This document shows positions 33,882 through 43,355 of a stretch of DNA of 64,000 bases, piece by piece (position 1 is the first letter of the stretch; each line of letters starts with the position of its first letter). Below the pieces are notes generated by a model. The model was not told where the DNA came from. It did no database searches and worked only from the letters and a program-made list of their open reading frames with translations. A program made the translations under genes and the position numbers. The stretch is from Paenibacillus sp. J5C2022 (GTDB taxonomy: Bacteria; Bacillota; Bacilli; Paenibacillales; Paenibacillaceae): the NCBI RefSeq assembly GCF_025567625.1, contig NZ_JAOQJC010000015.1, positions 1 to 64,000 of the forward strand, in the 5' to 3' direction.

Positions 33882-33910
33882 TTGAACTTTTTTAGAAAAG
33901 TCTGTAATAT
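33882..33910 (+). promoter_or_regulatory. Predicted promoter upstream of ndh
   Basis: TTGAAC (33882-33887), 17-bp spacer, TAATAT (33905-33910). The start would give a leader of about 240 bases running through the Rex-type box. A second, weaker TTGAAC lies at 34027-34032. Confidence 0.5.
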
Positions 33911-34066
33911 GTCTGTTGTATATGAAAAACCTCTATGGGGGCTTTACGAAGATATGCGACCGCTGCTCCAAAGTTGTCGATAATTGTCATTGATCGGCGA
34001 AGCGCAGTCTTGATAAGTTTTGTTTTTTGAACACAAGCTATGAAAAACATTATTTTTTGATTGGGT

Positions 34067-34084
34067 TTGTGTAATTTTTCACAA
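34067..34084. promoter_or_regulatory. Rex-type operator upstream of ndh
   Basis: TTGTGTAATTTTTCACAA differs from the Rex consensus TTGTGAA-N4-TTCACAA at one defined position. It is 73 bp upstream of the NADH dehydrogenase start. In Bacillus, Rex represses ndh and senses the NADH/NAD+ ratio that Ndh controls. Read as an Fnr box (TGTG-T-N6-TCACA) it also has one mismatch, so Fnr is the alternative. Confidence 0.7.
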
Positions 34085-34156
34085 TCTTAAGCGGCATGTT
34101 TCAAAGTGATTCGTGCTGATGAGGAAAAGAATATAAGGAATGGATGGGATCTCACA

Positions 34157-35350
34157 ATGAGCAACATACCGAAAATTGTTATTCTCGGTGCAGGTTACGG
34201 CGGAGTGTTGACGGCTCTTCGTCTGCAGAAAGAACTGAACTATAATGAAGCGGATGTAACGCTGGTCAACAAGCATGACTACCATTACATTACGACTCAT
34301 CTTCATATGCCTGCTGCCGGTACAGACAATCCTGAGAATGCGCGCGTCAGCATCTCCAAGCTGATCGACGAGTTCAAGATCGACTTCGTCAAATCGACAG
34401 TCGTTCAAATTCGTCCGCAAGACAAGAAGGTAATTCTGGAGGATGGCACACTGTCCTACGATTACCTCGTCATCGGACTTGGCGGCGAGCCTGAAACCTT
34501 CGGCATCCCTGGTCTGGGCGAGCACGCTATGAACATTCGCAGCATTAACTCCGTTCGCTTGATTCGCGAGCATATTGAATATCAATTCGCACGCTACAAG
34601 CGCGAGCCTCATCGTACCGACTACCTGACATTCGTCGTAGGCGGCGCTGGCTTCACAGGCATCGAGTTCATTGGCGAACTGGCTGACCGCATCCCTGAGC
34701 TGTGCAAGCAGTTCGACGTAGATCCGTCGCTGGTGAAAATCTACAATGTCGAAGCCGCTCCTACAGCATTGCCGGGCTTCGATCCTGAGCTTGTAGAGTA
34801 CGGTATGAACGTCCTTAGAAATAAAGGCGTAACGTTCCGCATTGGCACAGCGATCAAGGAGTGCACGCCTGAAGGCGTAGTGGTGGGCGAAGGCGAAGAG
34901 ATCAAGTCGGCTACCGTCATTTGGACGGGCGGCATTCGCGGCAATCGTCTGATCGAGGAAGCGGGCTTCGAGACGATGCGCGGACGTGTGAAGGTCGATG
35001 AATTCCTTCGCGCGCCTGACAACGACAACATCTATGTCGTAGGCGACAACTCGCTGATGTTCAATCCTGAAGGCCGTCCATATCCGCCTACTGCTCAGAT
35101 CGCCATGCAGCAAGGCGTCGTATGCGCGCATAATCTGGTCGCATCTATTCGCAACCAGTCGCTGAAGAAATTCGAGTTCTCCAATAAAGGCACTGTGGCT
35201 TCCCTGGGCAAAGGCGAAGCGATCGGTATCGCTTTCGGCAAGAAGTACAAAGGCCGCGTAGCCGCTTGGTTGAAGAAATTGATCGATATGCGTTACCTGT
35301 TCATTATCGGCGGTATTCCGCTCGTTCTGCGCAAAGGTAAATTCCTGTAA
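34157..35350 (+). CDS. ndh: Type II NADH dehydrogenase
   Basis: Single-subunit NADH:menaquinone oxidoreductase of the inner membrane face, non-proton-pumping. From ATG 34157 it has 397 residues, the family length. The FAD site is IVILGAGYGGVLTALRL at the N-terminus, the NADH site FVVGGAGFTGIEFIGELAD near 155-175, the second FAD motif DNIYVVGDNSL, and the quinone-site segment PPTAQIAMQQG. A C-terminal amphipathic region (VAAWLKKLIDMRYLFIIGGIPLVL) anchors it to the membrane. The ribosome site is weak; the upstream GTG 34106 is no better. A Rex-type box lies upstream. It overlaps the next small gene by one base. Confidence 0.94.
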   Translation: MSNIPKIVILGAGYGGVLTALRLQKELNYNEADVTLVNKHDYHYITTHLHMPAAGTDNPENARVSISKLIDEFKIDFVKSTVVQIRPQDKKVILEDGTLSYDYLVIGLGGEPETFGIPGLGEHAMNIRSINSVRLIREHIEYQFARYKREPHRTDYLTFVVGGAGFTGIEFIGELADRIPELCKQFDVDPSLVKIYNVEAAPTALPGFDPELVEYGMNVLRNKGVTFRIGTAIKECTPEGVVVGEGEEIKSATVIWTGGIRGNRLIEEAGFETMRGRVKVDEFLRAPDNDNIYVVGDNSLMFNPEGRPYPPTAQIAMQQGVVCAHNLVASIRNQSLKKFEFSNKGTVASLGKGEAIGIAFGKKYKGRVAAWLKKLIDMRYLFIIGGIPLVLRKGKFL

Positions 35351-35613
35351 TGCGACACTGCAGCGTTCAAGTCCGGGGGCTGCTTACGAGAGACGAGCTG
35401 GATCGTTACAATGCCTTGATGGAGGTTGGCTCCTATCTGGAGTCTCAGCTCCGTCACGACTTGGCATACACGGTGCAGAAGGAGATTGACCTGCTGATTC
35501 AGCCTGCGATCGAGCGCCTGAAGGATAAGGGGCGTGCCAGAGACAAGGCTACCCAGGAGTATTTGGAAGCGAAGCGTCTGGAAGCCGGGCAGGATGGCGA
35601 GGACGACGAGTAA
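35350..35613 (+). CDS. Small hypothetical protein coupled to ndh
   Basis: Protein of 87 residues whose ATG overlaps the ndh TAA by one base (TAATG), so it is translated by coupling. It is hydrophilic, rich in charged residues and strongly helical (LTRDELDRYNALMEVGSYLESQLRHDL, then EIDLLIQPAIERLKDKGRARDK), with an acidic end, GQDGEDDE. Not recognised. Coupling with NADH dehydrogenase and the following terminator suggest a small partner or regulator of respiratory function; that is inference only. Confidence 0.72.
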   Translation: MRHCSVQVRGLLTRDELDRYNALMEVGSYLESQLRHDLAYTVQKEIDLLIQPAIERLKDKGRARDKATQEYLEAKRLEAGQDGEDDE

Positions 35614-35628
35614 CGTGTTCCCGTTAAC

Positions 35629-35672
35629 AACGTCGGGGCAATGGCATAAGCCGTTGCTTCGGCGTTTTTTTT
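35629..35672 (+). terminator. Terminator of the ndh operon
   Basis: AACGTCGGGGCAATGGC (35629-35645) pairs with GCCGTTGCTTCGGCGTT (35650-35666), with several G-U pairs, around ATAA. Eight T follow. Confidence 0.93.
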
Positions 35673-35786
35673 GCATGAGATCTGGCCGAGCCCAGCTGTC
35701 GGCGAGAACGCTTAAACAACAAGTGCCGCAGCTGAGCATCCGACCAGAATGATTGGTGGAACAATAACGTCAGGTTCTATTGCATC

Positions 35787-38216
35787 TTACGAATTGAACA
35801 AAGCCAGCACATCTTCTTCCGACAATGCATAACGATAGAGTCTAAACTCGTCGATCAGGCCATTCATCGTATTATTGCTATTCGTTCCTATTGTAAGCGG
35901 ATGAAGACTGGACACGTTTCCTCCCGTCACACCGGTGCTCTGTCCGGCCAGCACGCCGTCGACGTACAACTTGACGTTCTGGTCACGATCCGCGGTTCCA
36001 ACAACATGATGCCACTGGTTGTCGGCGTAGCCAGATCCCGATTGGGCGTAATCGGCTGTGCCGCCGTAATCGAGCAGAAACCGCAGTGTACCGTCTGTTT
36101 CGAACCGAAGCCAATAAGCGGCATTCGTCGTCCCTTTGTTGGCGATATATTGCACGCCGCCGCCAGAGCTTTTGACCCATGCAGATATGGAGAAATCCTC
36201 GGTTATGCCGAAATCGAATGCTCCATCCTCCGGCAATCCAAGGTCGACATAGGCACCGGCTTCGGGAAATCGGAGCGCGTCTCCGAATTTCCCGCTCGAC
36301 TCGGTCATAACGCCATGCAGAGCGCCGTCGTTGCCGCTGGCTGTCGAATCGTAAGCCAGTCCTCCCGCGATGATTCCGTCTAACGTCCAGTGTCCGGCCA
36401 TACAGGTCAATTGTTGAATTTCCAGTTCGTCCATTGCATAATCGTAAAGGCCTGCGCGATCAATCAGCCCGTTCATCGAGCTGCTTCCGTTGAAGCCAAT
36501 TGTAAGCGGCAGCGAGTTGGATACACTGCCGCCTGTCAGTGATGTATTCTCGTCAGCCAGTTGTCCGTCGACATATAGCCGGAGTCCGCCGTTACGGTCG
36601 GCGACGCCCGCGACGTGATGCCAGATGCCGTCCGCGTAGGAGGAGGCCGATTGTACGTCGTCATAAGTACTGCCGTAATCAAGCAGGAATCGCAGCGTGC
36701 CATCCGCTTTGAACCGGAGCCAATAAGCGGCATTCGTATCGCCTTTGTTCAGGACATACTGTATCGAGCCGGTTGAGTCAGTCTTGGCCCATACGGACAC
36801 AGTAAAGTTCTGTTGATGGCCGAAGTCGAATGCTTCATCTCCCGGATCGCCCAAGTCGGCGTAACCGCTTCCGTCGAATTGCAGGGCGCCGCCGAATTTG
36901 CCGCCGGCTGCACGGCTCGCGCCGATGACGGTTCCGTCATACCCGTTCAAGGTGAGATCATGTACGGTTGCTCCTGATCCCTCATCGAACTCCCAGCCGC
37001 CGAGCTGCGTTTGTTCCCACCAGATTCTGGAGACTATTGCGCGATTAGGCGCAAGGGAATTCCATTCATTGCTCGTCACAATGCTTAATTGAGGGGAAAT
37101 ATCGGTCACGCCGAAGTTTCCGAGCTGAGCCCTGTCGCTTGTTATGCCCATAACGACACGTTCGGTTTCCTTCTTCAGCCGCAACGTATCGGGATTCACC
37201 TCCGCCATCCAGAGCGGCGCGCGGTAACGGAAAATATCGGCATTGGAGACGTCTTGGCGGGTATAGACAAGATACAGCTTGTCAGGTCTTGCGATCCAGT
37301 GCATTTGTGTATTCATACTGCCTGCGACAGAAGTGCCATCTTCCCATTGCAGCGGTACTGCCGGTTGCCATGTGATGCCGTCGGCGCTTGCGGCCAGCCG
37401 ATTCTGCGAATCATCTCGCATGGCGATGAAATAGCTGTTATCGAATGCAGTTATTGAAGGTTCGATTCCAGAGCGATTTCCGTTGCCGCCCGTATTGACG
37501 ATCGCCGCACTCTGGCTTTGATAGTCCAATGTAGTGCCGTCGAACGATACTCTCATTACCCGAATGCTGCCGCTGCCGTCCAGTGGGTTGACCGGCCATA
37601 GAATATCTCCGCTACCGTCCTCCAGTACATGCGGATAGACGCTGCCGGTATGGCCATATGTGCCTGGCCAGTCGAATATCTGCCAATCGCCGCTCCACTC
37701 GTCGGTCGATGGATCGTATACGGCGTAAGCGGGATAATTATGCTTTTTGTGCACGGATGTCGATGATATTTCGTAGGACTGGGCCATGCCGAACAGGATG
37801 ATTTTGCCGCTCTCTTCGTGATACACAGGAACGGGATCGATCAGCATTCCATCGTAACCGTCGGGAAGCGTCTTCCATTGATACTGCGGAATGACCGACA
37901 ACGGCGTCCATGTTTCTCCCAGATCGATGCTTGTCGCATATGCAATGTCATAGAATACATCGCTCAAATTCGGGTTCTCGCGAGGATCTTTGGAGACGGT
38001 GCACAAGATTTGCGGGTTCGGCTCTGATGGGATCGCAGCACAACGCATATGCGTCCACCAGTAAGACTCACCGCTGTCATTGCGATAGAGCGTTCTTTGG
38101 TCGACTTTGAACGCGCCTGCCTTGTCTGCGAATGAGGGCAGAATCAAGCAAGCGGCAATCAGTAGCGCGAAGGCGCGAAGGAAAATGAAACGAGTGTTGC
38201 TCAGACTTTTTTTCAT
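35787..38216 (-). CDS. Secreted sialidase-like beta-propeller protein with two LamG domains
   Basis: Extracellular protein of 809 residues. Signal peptide about 1-36 (FIFLRAFALLIAACLILPSFA). Residues about 40-400 resemble BNR/sialidase propellers: Asp-box motifs SIDLGETW and SADGITW, the FIAMRDDSQNRLAAS arginine region and RAPLWMAEVNP. Two LamG/concanavalin-like modules follow (about 410-595 and 605-805). They are near duplicates of each other, each containing NAAYWLRF, DGTLRFLLDYG, WHHV and LYVDG, and probably bind glycans. The catalytic triad of true sialidases cannot be confirmed, so cleavage of sialic or another nonulosonic acid is inferred from the lyase in the same locus. A cre site precedes it. 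Confidence 0.85.
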   Translation of the reverse strand: MKKSLSNTRFIFLRAFALLIAACLILPSFADKAGAFKVDQRTLYRNDSGESYWWTHMRCAAIPSEPNPQILCTVSKDPRENPNLSDVFYDIAYATSIDLGETWTPLSVIPQYQWKTLPDGYDGMLIDPVPVYHEESGKIILFGMAQSYEISSTSVHKKHNYPAYAVYDPSTDEWSGDWQIFDWPGTYGHTGSVYPHVLEDGSGDILWPVNPLDGSGSIRVMRVSFDGTTLDYQSQSAAIVNTGGNGNRSGIEPSITAFDNSYFIAMRDDSQNRLAASADGITWQPAVPLQWEDGTSVAGSMNTQMHWIARPDKLYLVYTRQDVSNADIFRYRAPLWMAEVNPDTLRLKKETERVVMGITSDRAQLGNFGVTDISPQLSIVTSNEWNSLAPNRAIVSRIWWEQTQLGGWEFDEGSGATVHDLTLNGYDGTVIGASRAAGGKFGGALQFDGSGYADLGDPGDEAFDFGHQQNFTVSVWAKTDSTGSIQYVLNKGDTNAAYWLRFKADGTLRFLLDYGSTYDDVQSASSYADGIWHHVAGVADRNGGLRLYVDGQLADENTSLTGGSVSNSLPLTIGFNGSSSMNGLIDRAGLYDYAMDELEIQQLTCMAGHWTLDGIIAGGLAYDSTASGNDGALHGVMTESSGKFGDALRFPEAGAYVDLGLPEDGAFDFGITEDFSISAWVKSSGGGVQYIANKGTTNAAYWLRFETDGTLRFLLDYGGTADYAQSGSGYADNQWHHVVGTADRDQNVKLYVDGVLAGQSTGVTGGNVSSLHPLTIGTNSNNTMNGLIDEFRLYRYALSEEDVLALFNS

Positions 38217-38264
38217 GATGGATTCACTCCTTTGTTCGATTTGAAGTTGGCTCTCTGATTCGAT

Positions 38265-38278
38265 TTAAAGCGCTTACA
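38265..38278 (-). promoter_or_regulatory. cre site upstream of the sialidase-like gene
   Basis: TGTAAGCGCTTTAA on the minus strand matches 13 of 14 positions of the CcpA consensus TGWAARCGYTWNCA. It is about 50 bp before the start codon, where binding would block transcription. Confidence 0.65.
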
Positions 38279-38342
38279 TATTTGGAAGCCAACAGTCCTT
38301 GACAGCATAGCAGAGGAGGCCGTCCCCGGCGAGGGGACAACC

Positions 38343-39962
38343 TCAAGATGAAGTGGATTCTGTCATGGAATTGTTGCGGAATTCCGTAGGCGTCAAGCCG
38401 AATCGCTTTTTGAAGAGGCGGCTGAAGTACTTCTCGTCGGTGTAACCCGTTTGCGCCGCCACCTCATATGTTCTCATCGTCGTTCCACTCAGAAGTTTCT
38501 TCGCTTGCCTCATGCGCACATCCGTTACGTAGTCGGACAGATTCACCCCTTCGACCTGCTTGAAGAGAAAGCTGAGATAGACGGGGGTCAGGAATACTTG
38601 GCGTGCGGCAGTTTCAAGCGTGATATGTTCTTTATAATGCTTTTGGATATAACACTTTGTTTTTTCCACGACCGCGTTTTTGCCTGATTTGCGCAAGCTG
38701 ACGGTAAGCTGCGCCAATTCGCCCAAGTAACTTTCGATCTCCTTGCCCAGTTGTTCAATCGACGCTGCCGTGAGAAATCGCTCGATGCGGGCGGGGTCAA
38801 GCAGCTCGTCGGTCGACAGGCGCGGATGGATTTCGCATAACGCCTGTGCAGCGGAGGCCATCGCCTGCAGCGTGACGGACTTGGTTACCTGTACGGGATA
38901 GTCGCGTTCGATCAGATGGGATTTGAAGTCTTCCATCCAGCGGTTGAGCTGAACGGGATTGCCAATCTTGAGCGCCTTGCGAAGTGATTCGTCCACCGGG
39001 TAAGCCGACACTTTCTTGCCGTGGACGGAGCTCGCCCGCTCCCATTCCAGATCGTCCACTGCAATCACTTCATTGGGACCGGTATAATATTGATACTCAA
39101 GTGCCGTAATGGCTCCTTCCAGACAGGCTCTCGCATCCCTGTTCAAGCTGTCGCCTGAGCCAGATACGCCGATCGTCGCATCATAATGCAAGGTTTCCTG
39201 CAGATTGGACACGAGCCGATGGAAGGTCGCCATTAACTGCTCCTTACCGGCTGTACTTCCGCTTACATTGACAATCATGATGAAGCGAGAGCCAGTTTCA
39301 TGGAACAAGTATTTGCCGGGATGCGCCGACAGCGTTTCTTCCGCAACGTTGAGCACGGCGAAATTCATAAGTTGTTGATCTTCATATCCGTACTGACGCG
39401 GATAATCGGGATTTTCCGCAATCTCCATTACTCCGATCATATAAGGACCGGGCTTCAACGGAATGTTTAAATAGGCGGTTTTCTCACAAAACTGTTGTTC
39501 ACTTATTCCAGCGCCTTCCAGCAGCGATTGCAGAAAGCGATAGCGAATGAGGGGCAACTGCTCGCCAAGTTGTTTTTTGAGTCTCTGCTCCTCCTCCCAT
39601 TCCTGCTTGATCTTCAGTGCGAGCCGAAGCAGCAGATCGATATCCGGAGGCTTCAATAAGTAATCCGACGCACCGAGCTTGATCGCTTGCTGAGCATAGG
39701 CAAATTCGTCATGACCGCTTAGGATTAATGACTTGATCGGCAGGTGAAGGCGGTTTATTTCTTCGAGCAGCTCCAGTCCGTTCATCAGCGGCATTTGGCA
39801 ATCCACTACGATCAGATCCGGCCGACAAGCCTGGATTTTGTCCAGCGCATCGCATCCGTTCTCGGCTGAAGGCAGCCATTCGAAGCCGTGCTCCTCCCAT
39901 GGGATAAGCTTTCGCAACGCTTTTGTAACGATCGGTTCATCGTCAATGACCATGATTTTCAT
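38343..39962 (-). CDS. YesN-type response regulator with AraC output
   Basis: Response regulator of 539 residues from ATG 39962, which has GGAGG seven bases upstream. Receiver domain about 1-120 with phosphoacceptor D54 in LIVVDCQMP, a long central region of about 300 residues typical of YesN proteins, and a C-terminal pair of AraC helix-turn-helices (about 440-535: ITLETAARQVFLTPVYLSFLFKQ, YEVAAQTGYTDEKYFSRLFKKRFGLTPTEFR). It overlaps the kinase gene by 20 bp. Expected to activate the divergent ABC importer/lyase operon and perhaps the sialidase-like gene in response to an extracellular sugar. Confidence 0.94.
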   Translation of the reverse strand: MKIMVIDDEPIVTKALRKLIPWEEHGFEWLPSAENGCDALDKIQACRPDLIVVDCQMPLMNGLELLEEINRLHLPIKSLILSGHDEFAYAQQAIKLGASDYLLKPPDIDLLLRLALKIKQEWEEEQRLKKQLGEQLPLIRYRFLQSLLEGAGISEQQFCEKTAYLNIPLKPGPYMIGVMEIAENPDYPRQYGYEDQQLMNFAVLNVAEETLSAHPGKYLFHETGSRFIMIVNVSGSTAGKEQLMATFHRLVSNLQETLHYDATIGVSGSGDSLNRDARACLEGAITALEYQYYTGPNEVIAVDDLEWERASSVHGKKVSAYPVDESLRKALKIGNPVQLNRWMEDFKSHLIERDYPVQVTKSVTLQAMASAAQALCEIHPRLSTDELLDPARIERFLTAASIEQLGKEIESYLGELAQLTVSLRKSGKNAVVEKTKCYIQKHYKEHITLETAARQVFLTPVYLSFLFKQVEGVNLSDYVTDVRMRQAKKLLSGTTMRTYEVAAQTGYTDEKYFSRLFKKRFGLTPTEFRNNSMTESTSS

Positions 39963-41751
39963 ACAGCAGCCTCCAATCTTGTTCACTTTCAATTAACGGT
40001 ATTTTCAGGATAACGCGCGTGCCTTGGCCCAGTTCACTGTCGATTTGCAAGCCGAACGGCTTGCCGAACATCATCGTTAAGCGTTCGTTAACATTGCGGA
40101 TGCCATAACCGCCGCCTGCACTCGCCGGGGCTTCCAGCAATTGTTTCGCCTGCTCGCTGCCCATGCCGCAGCCATTGTCCCTTACTTCGAACACCAGGCC
40201 GTCCCCTTCTCTCCGTGCAGAAATCCGAAGGATGCCGTTTCTATTCGACGGAAGATGAAAAGCATGCAATATCGCATTTTCGACGATTGGTTGCAGCAGC
40301 AGCTTCATCGTGTAATAACCGCCGATACCGGTGTCGACATCGTACTCCGGACGAAACCGGTTTGGAAAGCGGGCATGTTGAATATGAATATAGGCCTTGA
40401 TCTGATTCATTTCTTGATTGACGGTATAATAATCTTTACCGCGATTCAGCGACAAGCGGAACAATTCGCTAAGGGACTGGACAACCTTGGCTGTTTCTTC
40501 GTCGCCATTCATTTTCGAATTGAGGAAAATGAAATCCAGTGTATTGTATAGGAAGTGGGGCTGGATTTGCGTTTGCAGCGTTTTGAGCTCGATCATCTTT
40601 TGATGGGTTTGGCTGACGTACACTTTCTGGATCAGATCGTTGGTTTCACTTACCATTTCATTGTATTTTTGGCTGAGCAGTCCGATCTCGTCTCGTGAAG
40701 CGACTTCAACATTTTGGTTGAAATCGCCCCGTTTGAAATTGCTCATCGATTTCAGCAATTTTTTGATCGGCGAAGTGATGCTCTTGGACAGCCAGGCAGA
40801 GATGAGACCGACCGTAATCAGCAGCACTATCGCCAGCGCAAGCGTAACCTTCAGCATAATGCCATGCTGCTGTTTAATGACCGATATCGGCGTAAGGCTT
40901 ACTGCATGCCATTCGTATGGATCAATTCGGGCGCTTGAAGCCAGGTAAGACTTGCCGCCTATTTGCAGTTCAATAGGTTTTGCAGCTTGAAACAGCTCCT
41001 CCTTTAATTTCAAATCATCCTCCAGCGCTGTGTTCAAGTCCTCATCTTCATGTTTGCCGGCAACGATGTTGTAATTGCCGTCAAATACGAATATATTCGT
41101 GGAACCCGCGATCTGGATAGGTTCAATAATATGCGCGATGGCGTCTCTGTCGACGCCCATGAACAGCATGCCAAGTTTTTGATCCCGGTCGTAGATGTCG
41201 ACCAGCCTGCGCCCGATCATGATTTCATTGTAGCTGTGTCCGAACGAGAAGATCGGCGCGCTAGAGAACGTCCAGTGCGCGTCGCCGTCTTTCGAAGCGG
41301 TGGCGATGTAGACGGGACTTTCCAGTAAATCGGAGTAAGGTACGATCTCACGGAAGAATTGGCTGAAATCCCGATAGACGAAGCCATTTTCTCCATAGAT
41401 AACAAGAAAAGTGATATACGATTTAGCTTTATTGATATTGTCCAGGTAGGCCGCAGCGGCATTCGTTCCATTACTCGGTGCCGGTTCGGATGCAGGGTCC
41501 AGCAATAGCCGCAAGCTCTCATTATTGGCGATATAGGAGGTGATATCTGCGGCGTCGTTCAGAAGCATGCCAATATTGCCGGCGATCAATGTCATCGTCT
41601 GTTCCTGGCTATGGACCGTGTCCTCTTCAAGGAAGCGGGTAGCCATAAGATAAGAGAAGCAACCCAGCGTAATAAGCGGAATGAGCACCAGCAGCAAAAA
41701 ATAGAGAAACAGGCGATTTTGCAATTTGCGGAAAGAAAACAACGGCTGCAC
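39943..41751 (-). CDS. YesM-type sensor histidine kinase
   Basis: Membrane sensor kinase. The annotated open frame could start at 41958, but that would use DNA holding the divergent promoter. GTG 41751 or TTG 41742, just before the first helix, gives a normal YesM length of about 600 residues. Helices at about 12-32 and 300-320 bracket an extracellular Cache-like domain. A HAMP domain follows, then the His_kinase motif QIQPHFLYNTLDFI and HATPase_c with NAILHAF, VRDNGCGM and GGYGIRNVNERL. It phosphorylates the overlapping regulator. The signal is unknown, probably a glycan fragment or the loaded binding protein. Confidence 0.9.
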   Translation of the reverse strand: MQPLFSFRKLQNRLFLYFLLLVLIPLITLGCFSYLMATRFLEEDTVHSQEQTMTLIAGNIGMLLNDAADITSYIANNESLRLLLDPASEPAPSNGTNAAAAYLDNINKAKSYITFLVIYGENGFVYRDFSQFFREIVPYSDLLESPVYIATASKDGDAHWTFSSAPIFSFGHSYNEIMIGRRLVDIYDRDQKLGMLFMGVDRDAIAHIIEPIQIAGSTNIFVFDGNYNIVAGKHEDEDLNTALEDDLKLKEELFQAAKPIELQIGGKSYLASSARIDPYEWHAVSLTPISVIKQQHGIMLKVTLALAIVLLITVGLISAWLSKSITSPIKKLLKSMSNFKRGDFNQNVEVASRDEIGLLSQKYNEMVSETNDLIQKVYVSQTHQKMIELKTLQTQIQPHFLYNTLDFIFLNSKMNGDEETAKVVQSLSELFRLSLNRGKDYYTVNQEMNQIKAYIHIQHARFPNRFRPEYDVDTGIGGYYTMKLLLQPIVENAILHAFHLPSNRNGILRISARREGDGLVFEVRDNGCGMGSEQAKQLLEAPASAGGGYGIRNVNERLTMMFGKPFGLQIDSELGQGTRVILKIPLIESEQDWRLLYENHGH

Positions 41752-41823
41752 CTCGTTCCTTACTATTATTAAACAACTACCATTATGAAACTTAAGATAG
41801 CAGGCGAAAGGCTGCTTCGGCAA

Positions 41824-41893
41824 GACAATTTCCCCCAACAACGGACAATCCATTACAGAGTCCACCAAATCTTGAAGTTGACGCATTGTCCGT
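41824..41893. promoter_or_regulatory. Candidate YesN-type operator between kinase and importer genes
   Basis: ACGGACAAT (41841-41849) and ATTGTCCGT (41885-41893) are perfect 9-bp inverted repeats 35 bp apart. GACAAT also occurs at 41824-41829, exactly 20 bp before the copy at 41844, a spacing AraC-type proteins use for direct repeats. It lies 65 bp upstream of the binding-protein start. Confidence 0.45.
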
Positions 41894-41957
41894 AAGTGAC
41901 GGGGCGGGTAAGATGGGTACTGAACATGAAGGCAACCAATCAGGGAGGGGTTAATCA

Positions 41958-43328
41958 ATGAAAAGCTGGAAGCGAAGAACAGGTTTGTTCGTCTCCATAC
42001 TGTTGACGATCGCCATGCTCATGGCCGGATGCGCCGGAGGAAAAGGAAATTCGGAAAAAGCGGAAGGTACGAACGAAACCGGCGGCAATGCGGAGACTGG
42101 AGAGACGGACTGGACGAAAGCCAAGGCGGATATCCGCTTTGTCTATCCCGGGACGTCCGAAGCAGAGAAGGAGCTGGCTGAGCAGTTCAAAAGCGCAATG
42201 AAAGAAAAATACCCGAATGTCAATATCGAATACATGTACCTGTCTTGGTCGGATATGGAGAAGAAGCTGGCGGTTATGATCAATTCCGGCGATTATCCGG
42301 ATATCGCGATGACGCAAGATGTGACGAACCTGGTGCAGCTTGGCGGTCTTGAAGATTTAACGCCTTACTTCGAACGTGATGGGGTGCAGTTGAAAAGAGA
42401 GGATTTCCTGCCCGGGACGCTGGAATATGCTCAGATTGACGGCAAAACCTATGCCATTCCGAATCTGGCCAATTCCTTCACGTTGATCGTGAACGAACAA
42501 ATGCTAGGGGAGGCCGGCATGAAGCCGGAAGACCTGAAAACCTGGGCGGATGTGGAAAAGGCTGCGGAATTGATGACGAAAGACGGCAAATACGGATTCG
42601 GTTATCCGCTCGGCGTGGCTCGCTTCGCATTCCGGGTACCGTTCACTGCGGCATACAGCAACGATCTGCTGCTTAGCGATACGTCGGAGGCGAGCAAATC
42701 AAAGTATATGGAGACGCTGGAGCATTTCAAGAAGCTCGAGCCTTATCAGCCCAAAGCGCATGTCACGTGGGGGTATCCGGAAATGTTCCGGGCTTACAGC
42801 AACGGAGAGGTCGGCATGATCGCCGCCGGAACCTACTTCACCGCCAATGTATATAGCATCAACCCCGACATTGTAGAGGTTTCGCGGGCTATTGCTTATC
42901 CGAAGGGACCGTCGGGCACTTCGGCGAAAGCGCCGGTATCGAACGTCGGCATTGCGATGTTCAAGGGCAGCGAGAATAAGGAAATCGCCTGGAAGCTGAT
43001 GGAGGAATGGTCGAGCCAGGAATTTAACAGCACGGCTGCTTCGGTCGTCAATGTGACGGCAATCAAAAGCACCAGCCTGGATGAAATCGTGAAGAAAGCG
43101 GAGAAAATTTATCCGAAAGCGATCGAAGGCCACAAGCGTATACTAAAAGACTTTAATGAGCTCTTGGACGTATCCGGCGTGCCGATGGATACCATCGTGG
43201 GGCAGAGCGAGATGGAAGTGATCGTTCAGGAACAACTGGCAAAATACTTGTCCGGCAAAAGCACGACGGAAGAGGCTTATGAAGCAATCAAAGAGGGAAT
43301 CGATGGCGTCAAGAAAAAATTCGAATAA
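41958..43328 (+). CDS. Sugar ABC transporter substrate-binding lipoprotein
   Basis: Family 1 extracellular solute-binding protein of 456 residues with lipoprotein signal LFVSILLTIAMLMAGC (lipidated C25), a charged linker and the binding fold (DIRFVYPGTSEAEKELAEQF, then DYPDIAMTQDV). AGGGAGGGG is the ribosome site. First gene of a four-gene operon with two permeases and a lyase. The partner lyase hints at an N-acylated nonulosonic acid or related acidic sugar as ligand; nothing in the protein itself proves it. Confidence 0.93.
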   Translation: MKSWKRRTGLFVSILLTIAMLMAGCAGGKGNSEKAEGTNETGGNAETGETDWTKAKADIRFVYPGTSEAEKELAEQFKSAMKEKYPNVNIEYMYLSWSDMEKKLAVMINSGDYPDIAMTQDVTNLVQLGGLEDLTPYFERDGVQLKREDFLPGTLEYAQIDGKTYAIPNLANSFTLIVNEQMLGEAGMKPEDLKTWADVEKAAELMTKDGKYGFGYPLGVARFAFRVPFTAAYSNDLLLSDTSEASKSKYMETLEHFKKLEPYQPKAHVTWGYPEMFRAYSNGEVGMIAAGTYFTANVYSINPDIVEVSRAIAYPKGPSGTSAKAPVSNVGIAMFKGSENKEIAWKLMEEWSSQEFNSTAASVVNVTAIKSTSLDEIVKKAEKIYPKAIEGHKRILKDFNELLDVSGVPMDTIVGQSEMEVIVQEQLAKYLSGKSTTEEAYEAIKEGIDGVKKKFE

Positions 43329-43355
43329 AACAGCGGAGATTGGAAGGCAAAAAAC

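Noticed and set aside
38265..38278. cre site as a regulator of the upstream response-regulator gene
   Set aside because: It lies beyond that gene's 3' end and directly before the sialidase-like gene, so it is assigned only to the latter.
41752..41958. N-terminal extension of the YesM-like kinase to 41958
   Set aside because: It would be 69 residues of non-conserved sequence opposite the divergent operon promoter; starting at 41751 or 41742 gives a normal kinase.
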